Shown here piece after piece: positions 12,496 through 12,888 of a DNA stretch of 12,888 nucleotides; within the stretch, counting starts at the first letter, position 1; the number at the start of each line of letters is the position of its first letter. The position numbers and the translations under genes are program-made. The DNA lies in NCBI GenBank assembly GCA_016193385.1, contig JACPSF010000341.1:1-12888 (forward strand), in the 5' to 3' direction. Origin of the DNA: Deltaproteobacteria bacterium. Lineage in GTDB: Bacteria; Desulfobacterota_B; Binatia; UBA9968. The notes beneath the pieces are model-generated. The model did not search any database, was not told where the DNA came from, and was given only the letters and a program-made list of their open reading frames with translations.

Positions 12496-12657
12496 CCCAG
12501 CCCTCACAGACCACAGCTTGCCAACCTTTTTGAAGTGTAACGAAGAGTGTGCAGGGTTTTGTTTCAGGAGGCTGAAGTTTCGTCGGGCGACTCTCTGAAC
12601 GGCTTCCGGAAGACCCGCATGGCAAGCCCAAAATCGGGCCGTTGTGCAGTGTTTCAC
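12496..12657 (-). pseudogene. 5' half of a RelE/ParE-superfamily toxin gene fused to the DUF4160 remnant
   Basis: A GTG start at 12657 overlaps the antitoxin stop (GTGA). The first 54 residues contain ARFWACHAGLPEAVQRVA, then FSLLKQNPAHSSLHFKKVG and KLWSVRAG. This is the N-terminal part of a small toxin of the RelE/ParE superfamily; relatives continue with YRALAV and a WIGSHDEYERL end. Here the sequence passes at PH straight into a DUF4160 protein, giving an 86-residue chimeric frame (12397-12657). The C-terminal strands and catalytic or terminal residues of the toxin are lost, so toxicity is not expected. Confidence 0.75.
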
Positions 12658-12854
12658 AGATCCTTAAGAGTGCCCTTCGATTTCGCGTCGAGGGCCTCGT
12701 GCACCAGAAAATCGAGCCTTCCAGCCTCAGAATCAGCTTCTATTTCCTTATCCCACCTCTCCCAATCCTTTTCTGACAGCCAGCGGACGAGCTCGGCGAA
12801 CTCGTCCTTAGGAAGTTTCTCGATTTCCGTTTTTAGGTCGTCTACCTTCGCCAA
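12654..12854 (-). CDS. Antitoxin of a type II toxin-antitoxin pair
   Basis: The product is 66 residues from a TTG at 12854, with GGAGG eight bases upstream. The sequence MAKVDDLKTEIEKLPKDEF, then AELVRWLSEKDWERWDKEIE and AGRLDFLVHEAL, matches the short helical antitoxins found directly upstream of RelE-like toxins of the FKKVG...WSVR type. The stop TGA overlaps the toxin GTG by four bases, the usual coupled antitoxin-first order. No separate DNA-binding domain is obvious in this length. The gene looks intact although its toxin partner is truncated, so it may persist as an orphan antitoxin. Its promoter would lie beyond the right window edge. Confidence 0.8.
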   Translation of the reverse strand: MAKVDDLKTEIEKLPKDEFAELVRWLSEKDWERWDKEIEADSEAGRLDFLVHEALDAKSKGTLKDL

Positions 12855-12888
12855 GGTCCTTGCCTCCTACCAAAGACAGCCGATCACC

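Noticed and set aside
1..12888. CRISPR array, rRNA, intact insertion sequence or prophage
   Set aside because: No regularly spaced repeats, rRNA segments, transposase or integrase translations were seen on either strand.

Overview
The window looks like a chromosomal segment of an uncultivated, moderately GC-rich Gram-negative bacterium. Support for this comes from signal peptides on secreted solute-binding proteins, a lipoprotein signal, a DUF4124 lytic transglycosylase and a TctC/Bug-type receptor. Such receptor-rich catabolic clusters are frequent in soil and sediment lineages such as Betaproteobacteria, Desulfobacterota-like groups, Rokubacteria, NC10 and Tectomicrobia. I cannot decide between these from the sequence alone.

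Layout, left to right. (1) 1-2499: a divergent pair, with an ABC-type solute-binding protein (minus, running off the left edge) and an M20-family hydrolase with an altered metal site (plus). (2) 2544-3983: a minus-strand housekeeping unit of lytic transglycosylase, pgsA, tRNA-Gly(GCC) and terminator. (3) 4208-7368: a tight plus-strand operon of a two-subunit class I CoA-transferase (4-bp start/stop overlap) and a UbiD-family decarboxylase. (4) 7342-8829: minus-strand genes for a Nudix hydrolase, a 50-aa DUF4177-like protein and an unusual cytidylate-kinase-like/BON fusion. (5) 9011-10045: a TctC/Bug periplasmic receptor without its membrane subunits. (6) 10122-12854: a minus-strand accessory zone full of gene remnants.

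Regions 1, 3 and 5 together read as a carboxylic-acid uptake and breakdown module: two periplasmic receptors, a hydrolase, CoA activation and prFMN-dependent (de)carboxylation. The substrate cannot be named. The combination of CoA-transferase and UbiD is reminiscent of routes in which a CoA ester is decarboxylated, such as phthaloyl-CoA; this is inference.

Region 6 is the most unusual part. It holds an intact-looking antitoxin, a toxin gene whose 3' half has been replaced in frame by the 3' half of a DUF4160 gene, a DUF2442 gene, an unknown 233-codon gene, a truncated dienelactone-hydrolase lipoprotein and the 3' tail of a type I restriction hsdM. In four of these, reading across a single-base frame change restores a convincing protein. 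Genes left of 10.1 kb show no such breaks. The zone is therefore either a decaying toxin-antitoxin/restriction island or a stretch of local sequence error.
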